Source: CAZUVM01 sp964623885
Lineage (GTDB): Bacteria; Verrucomicrobiota; Verrucomicrobiia; Limisphaerales; UBA8199
Direction: 5' to 3'
DNA length: 24,909 bases
NCBI GenBank assembly: GCA_964623885.1
Contig: CAZUVM010000062.1
Span: 1 to 24,909, forward strand
This document shows positions 7,538 through 14,924 of this stretch, piece after piece (position 1 is the stretch's first letter; every line of letters starts with the position of its first letter). The position numbers were made by a program, and so were the translations under genes. The notes beneath the pieces were generated by a model that saw nothing but the letters and a program-made list of their open reading frames with translations, searched no databases and had not been told where the DNA came from.

Positions 7538-7924
7538 TTATCTCGAGTTTTGGCGTCGAAACGCTCCCAAGACCAAGGTTGACAGATTTTCGTTGAGGTG
7601 CCCATTCCCTGCGGGTCGTTGAATTGGCATACCGCCTGACCATTCACCCAAGGGTCTTCAGCGTCACGTTCTGCTCTCCCAAAATCGATCATGAACTGCC
7701 ACTCTTCACCAGTGGTGAAGAGTAAGTCGTTCTCAGGAAAAGCAAAGGTGAATTTGCGCCAGGCCTGCGAGGTGCAGATTTCGCTGACACCAAGATTGGT
7801 GACAGGAACATTCATTACACCTTTGGGTCTGCCGTCGTTAGCGCTGACGTCCCGAAATAAGCTGAATTGCCAACAAGAGCACGATGAACATTCGGTCAGC
7901 GTGCTCAGGCGCTGAATTGCTCAT
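7522..7924 (-). pseudogene. Frameshifted gene of unknown function, truncated at an intron relic
   Basis: A convincing minus-strand protein reads LFRDVSANDGRPKGVMNVPV, then TNLGVSEICTSQAWRKFTFA and PENDLLFTTGEEWQFMIDF. Its frame extends upstream of the first ATG (7815), with no start and a stop at about 7921. A different frame supplies an ATG at 7924 with a signal-like stretch (MFIVLLLAIQLIS). Joining the two needs one frameshift near 7853-7870. The 3' end runs into the group II intron relic, so the original C-terminus is missing. I do not recognise the family. The composition (Trp/Phe-rich, single Cys residues) suggests a small secreted or cytosolic domain. It could instead be an intact short gene starting at 7815. 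Confidence 0.4.
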
Positions 7925-8268
7925 GAAACATTGGGACGGTCCGAGTGGGTTTCGCAGCACCGTTTTCACATTGGTTTTAGTTGTTGTTTTGCGATGCCCT
8001 TTTCGTGTTGTTTTATGCCCCGATTTGGCACCCATTTTCGTCAGCTAATGGGACGGACTTTCAAACTTGCTGGCAACCCTGTTTGGTCACCCCGGCGCTA
8101 CAGCTTGGGTCCGCTTGAGGTGATTTGCGTCCCGGAGCGCCGACGAGTTTTCTGAGGTCGTGGCCCATTGAGGGCAAATCGGCCTTGGAGGGAGCACGTC
8201 AGTTCACAACTGAAAATCTCCTGCGCCCGGAGATGCTCCACATCAGCACGCATCCCGTTCCAGTGGTT
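7925..8268. other. No supported gene
   Basis: This stretch lies between two broken minus-strand genes. Short frames occur on both strands but none carries a motif. The part next to 8268 may include the decayed 3' end of the zinc-finger lipoprotein gene, because an open minus-strand frame continues to 8098 without recognisable similarity. Confidence 0.4.
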
Positions 8269-8734
8269 TCGTTTGGAGAGGGGGCTCTGCACGATATCGG
8301 CTGCTTGCACGTGGACGAACTTTCCGTCCCCCGTTCGAATACCGCGATCGTTCCCTACCGAAAGTGCGACCTTTGCCCAGCAGCACCCTCCCGTCTTTGA
8401 GCCGGATCAGGTCCGATTGACTGTTTAATCACGGATTGTCTGTCGCGGTCCAAGTTTTGGGAACGAACTTTTTTCCCATTGCAGATCTCGCAAGTTTGCT
8501 TGCCCGTACCTTTGCAAGCCGGGCATACGACTTTCGTTGTGCCGCCACAGACCTTACAGGGTCCGATATTCACCGCCTGGCCATTTTGCATCACGATGAC
8601 CTCGCCGACGTGATAATTGTTCATTTGGGCCAGGGCGGAGCACCCGATTTGCCACATCCTGCAAGCAGGCTGAAGCTCAGCAAACCGGCAAATCGCCGCA
8701 GCCAGTTGGGTGGAAGCAAAAATGAGATGGACAT
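8269..8734 (-). pseudogene. Decayed lipoprotein gene with DnaJ-type CxxCxGxG zinc finger
   Basis: The original gene can be rebuilt across three frames. From the ATG at 8734 a lipoprotein signal reads MSISFLLPPNWLRRFAGLLS and then FSLLAGC, followed by GKSGAPPWPK and a stop. A second frame continues with MNNYHVGEVIVMQNGQAVNI and the cysteine cluster CKVCGG, CPACKGTGK, CEICNGKK (CxxC repeats with the Gly pattern of DnaJ zinc fingers). The first frame then resumes (FVPKTWTATDNP, stop, LNSQSDLIRLKDGRVLLGK), and a last shift gives VALSVGNDRGIRTGDGKFVH followed by VQAADIV. Each break is a single-base change: an A lost near 8626, an A gained in the A-run near 8470, a W-to-stop TGA near 8427, and a G gained near 8375. 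The intact ancestor was probably a secreted metal-binding or redox-related lipoprotein of about 140-160 residues. Confidence 0.65.
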
Positions 8735-8753
8735 ACATAGTATCACAATGTAT
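8733..8753 (+). promoter_or_regulatory. Palindromic operator-like site before padR
   Basis: ATACAT (8733-8738) and ATGTAT (8748-8753) form a perfect 6-bp inverted repeat with a 9-base spacer. It ends 9 bases before the preferred PadR start. PadR regulators bind dyads of the ATGT/ACAT type and usually repress their own promoter, so autoregulation is the natural reading. The site also covers the start codon of the divergent, decayed lipoprotein gene. Confidence 0.55.
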
Positions 8754-8762
8754 AGTGGCGTT

Positions 8763-9095
8763 ATGGTCGATAAAGAATTGATCGCCGCGTCCACGGAGCC
8801 TTTGATCCTTTCACTGCTGGCCCGGCAGGAAAACTACGGCTACGAGCTGATTCAGCAGGTGCGGCGCCTGTCGGAAGGGGAAATCGAATGGACCGACGGT
8901 ATGCTCTACCCGGTGTTGCATCGGATGGAGCGCAAAGGCCTGATCAAGGCGCGCTGGGTTGTGGTGGAGAACGGTCGTAAGCGCAAATATTATTCCATCA
9001 AGCCGCACGGCCAGGACGCTCTCAAAAAGCGGCGCGAACAATGGAACGCCGTCCACTCGGTATTCCGCGGCTTGTGGAGGGCGCAGCATGTTTGA
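8763..9095 (+). CDS. PadR-family transcriptional regulator
   Basis: Encodes 110 residues, the usual length of the short PadR subfamily. The winged-helix core is visible: EPLILSLLARQENYGYELIQ at residues 10-29, then the recognition-helix region GEIEWTDGMLYPVLHRMERK, the wing RWVVVENGRKRKYYSIKPHG and a C-terminal dimerisation helix. These proteins are dimeric repressors that sense small molecules or envelope stress. The ATG at 8763 is chosen because MVDKELIAAS is the common family N-terminus; an in-frame ATG at 8748 would overlap the operator-like palindrome. The stop overlaps the next gene by 8 bases, so the two are translationally coupled. In many bacteria such PadR genes pair with a membrane protein carrying a HAAS/permease-prefix domain, as here. 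Confidence 0.9.
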   Translation: MVDKELIAASTEPLILSLLARQENYGYELIQQVRRLSEGEIEWTDGMLYPVLHRMERKGLIKARWVVVENGRKRKYYSIKPHGQDALKKRREQWNAVHSVFRGLWRAQHV

Positions 9096-9756
9096 CCTCG
9101 AGGAAGCTACCGCGCGCTGGCGGCAGCAGATGCGCGCCGTCGGGATCAGGAAGAACGAGTGCCTCGACGAACTCGAAGCGCACGTGCGTGAGGACTTTGA
9201 GCATTCGATTCGCTCGGGGTTGAACCCGGAAACAGCCTTTGATGACGCGATCCGGCGTTTGGGCCAGGGAGGCGCGCTGGCCGGAGAGTTTCAAGAATCT
9301 CGGCGAGCTGGGCGCCGGCAATGGATCTATCGCGGGTTATGTCTCGGCATGGGAGTGTTCGCGCTCGCTGTGACGTTCAGCTATTTTGTCATGCTGCCGT
9401 TCACCATGACCGCCACCGCAGCCTATATGAAGTGGCTTGGCTTTTCTCAGCTCCGGCTGGAACACGATGTCTATATTCGCTTTGCTGCGCGCCTGGTCGT
9501 GGGGCTGAGCTTGTGCTTTGAGATACCCGTGCTCGTGTTGACCCTGGTGAAGACCGGAGCCATTGACCGGCACTCGCTGTCGAAGAGCCGGAAATATGTC
9601 TTAATACTCAACCTGGTTCTCGCCGCGATCATCGTCGGGCCCGGGGTGATCCCGCAGCTCGCCCTGTTCGTTCTCCTTCAGTGTTTGTACGAGCTGGGCC
9701 TGCTTTTGAGCCGGTCCGGCACGAAACGGGATCTGAACTGCAGTTCCCAGGCGTAA
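9088..9756 (+). CDS. HAAS/permease-prefix domain fused to the C-terminal half of TatC
   Basis: Encodes 222 residues. Residues 1-70 (MFDLEEATARWRQQM, then CLDELEAHVREDFEHSI and FDDAIRRLG) match the HAAS/permease-prefix domain that accompanies PadR regulators. Residues about 82-208 match TatC from its third membrane segment on: FSYFVMLPFTMT, then LCFEIPVLVLTLVKTGAI, SKSRKYVLILNLVLAAIIVG and LQCLYELGLLLSRSG. E. coli TatC has FAYFVVFPLAF, FEVPVAIVLLCWMGI, KKRPYVLV and CLFEIGVFFSR in the same order. The conserved Glu of FE(V/L)PV, important in TatC, is kept (E145). The first two membrane segments and the cytoplasmic signal-recognition N-terminus of TatC are replaced, and the TPPD turn is VGPG. A full TatC function is therefore unlikely. 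A start at 9088 is supported by GGAGG at 9076-9080. Confidence 0.75.
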   Translation: MFDLEEATARWRQQMRAVGIRKNECLDELEAHVREDFEHSIRSGLNPETAFDDAIRRLGQGGALAGEFQESRRAGRRQWIYRGLCLGMGVFALAVTFSYFVMLPFTMTATAAYMKWLGFSQLRLEHDVYIRFAARLVVGLSLCFEIPVLVLTLVKTGAIDRHSLSKSRKYVLILNLVLAAIIVGPGVIPQLALFVLLQCLYELGLLLSRSGTKRDLNCSSQA

Positions 9757-9803
9757 TCCTTTTGTTTCGGATTTCGGATTTCCGGCTTCGCCTCCGCTGA
9801 CAA

Positions 9804-9818
9804 GGCACTTCCAGTGCC
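9804..9818 (+). terminator. Weak hairpin after the HAAS-TatC gene
   Basis: GGCACT (9804-9809), loop TCC, AGTGCC (9813-9818), followed by CTTTCT. The 6-bp stem and short T-rich tail make a weak factor-independent terminator for the padR operon. Confidence 0.35.
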
Positions 9819-10076
9819 CTTTCTAAAGGCTTATTCCATGCCAAAATCGTCGCGTCAACGAAACTTTTCCGCACTAAATCTCAACGCCCAACGGCATTCT
9901 GCGCGTTCTGACGTTCCTTACTATGTAGAGGGGCTGCGTGCGGCAGCCCCGCGGCGCCGGCCGCTAATTACGACAAATGCAGAACCAAAATGAACAAGCA
10001 AATACCCATTCGCCACCAACCGCCTCGCCCCCAATCAACCCGGCGAAAAGCAAACGCCATGTCAGCCGTGCCGCAT
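9819..10076. other. Spacer with no supported gene
   Basis: The stretch leads into the phased repeats. A proline-rich plus-strand frame (start 9977) and an opposed minus-strand frame (to 9964) run through it, but both look like by-products of the C-rich composition and repeats. It may belong to the same multicopy element as the truncated gene at 10316. Confidence 0.4.
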
Positions 10077-10106
10077 TCGACCACGCTCGACCACGTTCGA
10101 CCAAAT
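10077..10106 (+). repeat. Three tandem 10-bp repeats, TCGACCACG type
   Basis: TCGACCACGC, TCGACCACGT and TCGACCAAAT follow one another at 10077, 10087 and 10097 with an exact period of 10 bases. One helical turn per unit places identical bases on the same face of the DNA. Confidence 0.8.
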
Positions 10107-10203
10107 CCGAGTATTTTCTACCGCGAATGCCGCCGCCTCCCCCCGCCTCCCCGGTTGCAAAGCTTTTCAAGGAAGAGAATCTGTCCCCCGGTCGTCGCCG
10201 CTG

Positions 10204-10253
10204 GTCACCCACGGTAACCGTTAGTAACCCATAGTAACCTATAGTAACCAAAA
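10204..10253 (+). repeat. Five phased 10-bp repeats, GTAACC type
   Basis: GTAACC occurs at 10214, 10224, 10234 and 10244, preceded by GTCACC at 10204. The period is exactly 10 bases and the four-base spacers are TA-rich in the later copies. The array ends 62 bases before the ATG of the truncated gene at 10316. It resembles iterons or a cooperative protein-binding array rather than a CRISPR, since units are far too short and contiguous. Confidence 0.85.
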
Positions 10254-10315
10254 ATATTTCACCGCCCGCTCTGTTTCATGCCTCATCGCGTTAACCTCCA
10301 ATCCATTGCACCAAT

Positions 10316-10498
10316 ATGATCGCCCGCCTCCCGTACCTCGAACGCGACATGGTCAATCGCATGCCCTTCAACAACATCCCCCACGCCAAAATCGTCGATG
10401 CCCTCGCCGACCACGAATGCTTTGTCAGCGCGCGTAATATCTCCAACTGGAAGGCACTCCCCACGTGCTCGCCCCCGCAAAATTTGCGAAGAGAATAG
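10316..10498 (+). pseudogene. Truncated copy of a verrucomicrobial helix-turn-helix-like multicopy family
   Basis: The 60-residue frame begins MIARLPYLERDMVNRMPFNN, then IPHAKIVDALADHECFVSAR and NISNWK. This resembles the N-terminal part of a family that is abundant in Verrucomicrobiota, with the pattern 'KIARLPxxxRdxvNrml...I...L......vs..NlS.Wk..Gy..W'. The pattern suggests a small DNA-binding domain. Intact members continue with 'GGYxxWxxxQ' and a helical tail; here the sequence diverges immediately after NISNWK (ALPTCSPPQNLRRE) and stops. It is therefore probably a truncated relic. The phased repeats just upstream may be its original regulatory array. Family assignment is from memory of the pattern. 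Confidence 0.5.
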
Positions 10499-10605
10499 CA
10501 ATTGACGTGAAGTCGTCCCCGGGCGGCACCACTAGCCTCGATCCAGATCATCGCGACTCTATAAAATGGCCCGGCTGGTTCCGGACTTTTAACCAGGAAC
10601 ATCTT

Positions 10606-12843
10606 ATGACACTCGCCGCTGCGGAACCCAAATCCACCCCCACCTTGCAAACTCTGCCCGGGGACGACCTGCGTCAGATCATGTGGCGCTTTGCCGACCG
10701 CTACGACCTGGCGATGCTCGCCCAAGCCGCCCGCACAGTGGCGCGCGGGCCGGTCGCCCGGCTCGTAGCCGAGGGCGGACGCAATTCGCACGAATGGACA
10801 CCGGCCAAGGCGGAACTGCTCGAGGCCTTTGATGAGAGCGGCATCACCGCGGCGTTCCTCGATTCGGAATTTGGCGGATTCATCGAAGGTCCTAAGAACC
10901 TGGCGTTGGCACTGATTGCGTTCGAGTTGGCCTGGGTGGATGCAGGCGCGGCCACTTGCAGCCTGGCTGGCAACCTTGGCCTGGCTCCCATTCACGAGCG
11001 CGGCACGCCCGAACAGCGCTCCCATTACATGAACCTGGCCGCGCCACCTAAACCCGGTGAAGAGCGGCAACAGATCCGCGCCGCTTTTGCCCTGACCGAG
11101 CCGCTGCCATTCGTGGGCGTCGAGACCAGCCTTCTAAGCGGACGGGTGCGCATCGCTGAATGGAAGGAGGGCCAGGAACCCCTGCTCCAGGTCGAAAAGC
11201 GCGGGCGGTTCATCACCAACATGGGTTTCGCCAACGTCGTTACCGCTGCAGTCGAGTCGGACGATCCGCGTCTCAAAGGAAGCTGCATGGTGATCCTGGA
11301 AGAGACCGACCCGGGCACATTCGATCGCGGAGTGCCGACGCGCAAGCTGGTGCACCAGCTCAGCTCGACGCGCGATCCCGCATTCAATTTGCGTGTGCCG
11401 GCCGAGCGCATCATCGGCGGATACACGGTTAAAGACGGCATCATCGTGCCTAACTACTCGCACAGCGAGATCATCGAAGCGGTGTTCCGCCGCACACGCG
11501 TGACCGTTGGGCTTATGACTTCGGCCAAGCTGCTCTCAGCAGTTGAGCCGGTGATCCTGTACCAACGGCGGCGGTTCCGCGGCGGCGAAGGCGCACCGGG
11601 CACCCCGCGCTTTGAAATGGGTCTGCAGCAGAAGGAAGATGTGCTGCACCGGTTGGTGGATATCTGGGCCACGGGCGAAGCCAGCGCGTCACTCGGGTTC
11701 GCCGCAGCGCGGCTGTTCGACGAACTCGACCCGCTCGAACGCCGGAAGGAGGCGTACCTGGCCGAGAAAAAACTCGCTGGCCGCGCTGCGTTTAAGGCCA
11801 TGGCTGCGTTTCAGAGTGAGGCTTTGGAATGCGTCGCGTTGACGGCCAAATCACCTGGCCATCGCGACGAGGCAAGGCTCACCGCACTGCGCGACAACCC
11901 GCTGATCCAGCACGCCATGCTGGATGCGCAAGCGAACGTTCTTTGTCCCGCCTGCAAACTTTGGAACACCGGCCACGGCGCGAACATGATGCGCGAAGCT
12001 GTGAGCCTTATGGGTGGCTACGGCGTTACCGAGGATTGCCCCGGTTTCCTGGGTCACAAATGGATGGACGCCCAACTCGAAGCTACCTACGAAGGCCCCG
12101 AAGCCGTGCAGCGCTTGCAGCTTTCGATCACCATGGCCAACGAGCTGTTCCTCGCCCAGTTCCGCAACTGGACCGAAGAGATGCGCCGCCTTGCCGCCGC
12201 TCGCCCGGGCACCGGCGCCTGCACGCTCGCCACCGCGATGAAACTTTGGCTTTGGACCCTTGAACACGTTCGCGCGTCCACCGATGCTGATGGTGCCAAG
12301 CTCTATCACAAGAGCCGACAAGGCGTGACGTTCCCATTGGCCGATGCCCTGTGCTGGCTGCTAGCCGCTCGGCAATTCATCCTGGATGTGGTCGAACTCG
12401 ACGAAAAGAGCCAGAGCAATCCCGCGTTGAGCGAAAGTCTGCCAGGTTTCGTAAACTTCTTCACCGACCTCTGTCATGTCCAAAGCGCGCGCGCCGCGGG
12501 CGAAGTGGGCCGCATCTGTGCCGAACTGGTGCACGGATATAACCGGCATCCAGCCTGGGACGAAGCAAGCTGCCATTGTTGTTACGATGCCGCTGAACTC
12601 GAATCCCTGGAAGGCATCATCCCCGGCATCGACGGCTCCGCGCGTATTTGCAGTGACGTTGTCGAGGCCGGTGAAACGCGGCCGGTCAAAGCCGGTCCAT
12701 GCGTGAAATTTGCGGGCTTGGAGGCATTCGTTCGTTTGCGCGCGAAGTTGGACGGCTGCCTTACCGGATGTCGGCTTGCCAAAGATCGCGCCGCCGAAGC
12801 GTTGACTCACGTTATGACGCGCGAGGCGTTGGATTATCCATGA
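10606..12843 (+). CDS. Acyl-CoA dehydrogenase family protein with long C-terminal extension
   Basis: Encodes 745 residues, far above the usual 380-400 and above the 600-620 of the long FadE/VLCAD-like forms. The acyl-CoA dehydrogenase core is visible: N-terminal helical domain (about 60-180), the flavin-binding beta domain (IRAAFALTEP, then RFITNMGFANVVTAAV and CMVILEETDPGTFDRG), and the C-terminal helical domain with MMREAVSLMGGYGVTEDCPG and ATYEGPEAVQRLQLS. Glu at about residue 496 in YEG is the likely catalytic base. The last 230 residues form an extra helical region with a cysteine cluster (CHCCYD). It should oxidise an acyl-CoA or similar substrate and pass electrons to the ETF encoded downstream. 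The ATG at 10606 is preferred to the upstream in-frame start because AGGA precedes it. It overlaps the next gene by ATGA. Confidence 0.88.
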   Translation: MTLAAAEPKSTPTLQTLPGDDLRQIMWRFADRYDLAMLAQAARTVARGPVARLVAEGGRNSHEWTPAKAELLEAFDESGITAAFLDSEFGGFIEGPKNLALALIAFELAWVDAGAATCSLAGNLGLAPIHERGTPEQRSHYMNLAAPPKPGEERQQIRAAFALTEPLPFVGVETSLLSGRVRIAEWKEGQEPLLQVEKRGRFITNMGFANVVTAAVESDDPRLKGSCMVILEETDPGTFDRGVPTRKLVHQLSSTRDPAFNLRVPAERIIGGYTVKDGIIVPNYSHSEIIEAVFRRTRVTVGLMTSAKLLSAVEPVILYQRRRFRGGEGAPGTPRFEMGLQQKEDVLHRLVDIWATGEASASLGFAAARLFDELDPLERRKEAYLAEKKLAGRAAFKAMAAFQSEALECVALTAKSPGHRDEARLTALRDNPLIQHAMLDAQANVLCPACKLWNTGHGANMMREAVSLMGGYGVTEDCPGFLGHKWMDAQLEATYEGPEAVQRLQLSITMANELFLAQFRNWTEEMRRLAAARPGTGACTLATAMKLWLWTLEHVRASTDADGAKLYHKSRQGVTFPLADALCWLLAARQFILDVVELDEKSQSNPALSESLPGFVNFFTDLCHVQSARAAGEVGRICAELVHGYNRHPAWDEASCHCCYDAAELESLEGIIPGIDGSARICSDVVEAGETRPVKAGPCVKFAGLEAFVRLRAKLDGCLTGCRLAKDRAAEALTHVMTREALDYP

Positions 12844-13025
12844 AACGGGCAATGAAAGAACACAAAAGTAAACCGATTCCTCGATCAAGACGGAAGCGAA
12901 GACCCAAGCTCAAGAAGATGCTGAAGGATCCATTATACCGAGCCAAGGCTTGCGGGCGCTCGAGTAAAGCCGGCACTTCTGCACAGCACGACCAGTTTCT
13001 GTACGGTAAGAATCCGCCTGCGTGA
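12840..13025 (+). CDS. Small basic protein inside the ETF operon
   Basis: Encodes 61 residues, starting MKRAMKEHKSKPIPRSRRKR and ending DQFLYGKNPPA, with about a third Lys/Arg in the first 40 residues and no membrane helix. I do not recognise a family. Its reality is supported by position: the start ATG overlaps the dehydrogenase stop (ATGA, 12840-12843) and its TGA stop overlaps the GTG start of the next gene (GTGA, 13022-13025). Such double coupling argues for translation rather than chance. It might bind nucleic acid or act as a small partner of the flavoprotein complex; both are speculation. Confidence 0.65.
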   Translation: MKRAMKEHKSKPIPRSRRKRRPKLKKMLKDPLYRAKACGRSSKAGTSAQHDQFLYGKNPPA

Positions 13026-14914
13026 CCTCTATCAACCAAACCTTGGAGCAACTAACCTCAGACGCACCGCCAATCGATCGCCAGCGCGTTGACGCTGATA
13101 TCGTCTGCGTCGGGTTCGGGCCGGCGACAGCGGGTTTTCTAAGCGCGCTCTCGAAGAATCTCACGAACCCCGACGGCACACCGGCAATCGAGAGCACTAC
13201 CCTGCCCGGCTCGCCGCCGCAGGTCCTTTGCTATGAACGCGCGGACGATATCGGGTTTGGAGTTTCAGGCGTGGTGACGCGGGCACGGGGCATCCGGGAA
13301 ACGATTCCCGACTTGGATCCAAATCAGATCCCCATGGCGACACCGGTCCAGGACGAGAAAGTGGTTTACCTGCTCGATCCGATCGGAGCGAGCCGTCGTT
13401 CCCGGACGCTGCGCGCGGCTGACGCCTGTCTGCGCGCCTTCAGCGGTTTATTGCCCCTGAAAAACGATGCGTTCGAACTGCCGTGGGCGCCCGAGTTTCT
13501 GCACAAGGAAGGCGGGCTTGTCCTCTCGCTTGGACAATTCATGCAATGGGTGGGTGCGCAAATCCAGAGCACGGGCGCCGTGCAAATCTGGCCCGGCACA
13601 CCCGTTTCGGAGGCACTGATAGAAGACAACAAAGTCGTCGGTGTGCGTTTGCTCGATCAGGGCGTCGACAAAAATGGCAGAGCCACCGATGGTTTCATGC
13701 CGGGCATGGACGTGCGCGCGGCGCTAACCGTCGTTGCCGACGGGCCCGTGGGCGCGGTTGGCCAGCAATTGGATGCGCATTTTGGGATGCCCGAAAGCCA
13801 TCACACACGCGATTGGGCGGTGGGCATGAAGTTCGTCGTCGATCTGCCTGCGGACAGCGCACTGCAGCCCGGCACGGTCTTGCACACACTGGGATTTCCC
13901 GAGCCGGAGATTTTTGGATTTCTATATGTCCACCCCGAACGCGTAGCGTCGCTGGGGGTTTTTGTTCCTTCGTGGTTCGACAGCCCGGTCCGCACCAGCT
14001 ACCGCTACTTGCAGCATTGGATGCTGCATCCGTACCTGTGGCGTTACCTCAAGGGCGGCCGCCTGCGGTCGTGGGGCGCAAAAACTTTAAGCGAATCCGG
14101 CCGACGCGGTGAGCCACACCTGGTGGGAGACGGTTACGCGCGCATCGGCGAAGGCTCGGGCAGCACCAACGTGCTGACCGGCTCCGGTGTCGACGAGGCC
14201 TGGACCACTGGCGCGCTCCTCGCGGAAAGCGTGCTCGAAATGCTCAAGGCAAAACAGCCTTTCACGAAGGAAAACCTCGAAACCACTTACGTCCGGCGCC
14301 GCCGCGCCAGCAAGCTGGAGGCCGAGGCGCGCGTGGCTGAAAGATCGCGCGACGGTTTTCAAAAAGGCGTCGTGCGCGGGCTTGTCGGCATGGCCCTCGC
14401 CGGTCTAACCAAGGGACGGTTCGCTCTCGCCGGCGACCCAATGCGGCCGTACGAACGAGTCCAGTCAGTAGGAGAATACTATCGCGGCCGAATCCCCGCC
14501 TGGCAAATCGATGAACTTCGCAAGGAATGCGCCATCAAGGGCACGTCCCTGCATTCAGCCTTAATGCACCGTGTCGGCTGGCCCGCCATTGCCCATGACG
14601 GACAGCTTCTGCTCTCGCACCAGGATGCGCTGTTGATGGGCGGCAAAGTGCAGGCGCCGCCCGGTTACGCCGATCATGTCGTGTTCCTGTATCCGGAGTT
14701 ATGCGAGCAATGTGGCACGCGCATTTGCATTGAATTATGCTCCGGCCAGGCCATCACCCCAGGCGCCCGCGGCGTGCCCGCGTTCGACCGCGAAAAATGC
14801 GTCCACTGTGGCGCGTGCCTTTGGAACTGCTCCCAAGCAGTGCCCGGAAATCCTGAGCGGATGAACATCGCCTTCCGCGCCGGAACCGGCGGGCTGCATT
14901 CAGCCGAGAATTAA
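13022..14914 (+). CDS. ETF:quinone oxidoreductase-like flavoprotein with fused 4Fe-4S domain
   Basis: Encodes 630 residues. The N-terminus has an FAD-binding Rossmann motif, DADIVCVGFGPATAGFL at residues about 24-40. A second flavin-contact region, YARIGEGSGSTNVLTGSGVD, lies near 378-397. The C-terminus carries a ferredoxin-like domain with CEQCGTRICIELC (Cx2Cx4Cx3C) and CVHCGACLWNC (Cx2Cx2Cx3C), as in electron-transfer-flavoprotein:ubiquinone oxidoreductase. In nitrogen fixers the same parts are separate proteins, FixC and FixX; here they are one chain. It would take electrons from EtfAB at the membrane surface and reduce quinone. The GTG start at 13022 is supported by the GTGA overlap with the small gene before it. 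It lies 10 bases before etfB. Confidence 0.88.
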   Translation: MTSINQTLEQLTSDAPPIDRQRVDADIVCVGFGPATAGFLSALSKNLTNPDGTPAIESTTLPGSPPQVLCYERADDIGFGVSGVVTRARGIRETIPDLDPNQIPMATPVQDEKVVYLLDPIGASRRSRTLRAADACLRAFSGLLPLKNDAFELPWAPEFLHKEGGLVLSLGQFMQWVGAQIQSTGAVQIWPGTPVSEALIEDNKVVGVRLLDQGVDKNGRATDGFMPGMDVRAALTVVADGPVGAVGQQLDAHFGMPESHHTRDWAVGMKFVVDLPADSALQPGTVLHTLGFPEPEIFGFLYVHPERVASLGVFVPSWFDSPVRTSYRYLQHWMLHPYLWRYLKGGRLRSWGAKTLSESGRRGEPHLVGDGYARIGEGSGSTNVLTGSGVDEAWTTGALLAESVLEMLKAKQPFTKENLETTYVRRRRASKLEAEARVAERSRDGFQKGVVRGLVGMALAGLTKGRFALAGDPMRPYERVQSVGEYYRGRIPAWQIDELRKECAIKGTSLHSALMHRVGWPAIAHDGQLLLSHQDALLMGGKVQAPPGYADHVVFLYPELCEQCGTRICIELCSGQAITPGARGVPAFDREKCVHCGACLWNCSQAVPGNPERMNIAFRAGTGGLHSAEN

Positions 14915-14924
14915 CCTTCTTTAA

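Noticed and set aside
9977..10234. Proline-rich 85-codon plus-strand frame
   Set aside because: Its composition follows from C-rich and repeated DNA, it spans both phased repeat arrays, and no start signal is visible.
10204..10253. CRISPR array
   Set aside because: Units are 10 bases long and contiguous with no unique spacers, and no cas genes are present.
10291..11070. Long open frame on the minus strand opposite the acyl-CoA dehydrogenase start
   Set aside because: It lies antisense to a clear enzyme gene and shows no motif; high-GC coding sequence commonly leaves such open antisense frames.
13483..14112. Plus-strand 209-codon frame inside the ETF-quinone oxidoreductase gene
   Set aside because: It is out of frame with a well supported flavoprotein and is rich in Arg, Gly and Ala without domain signals.
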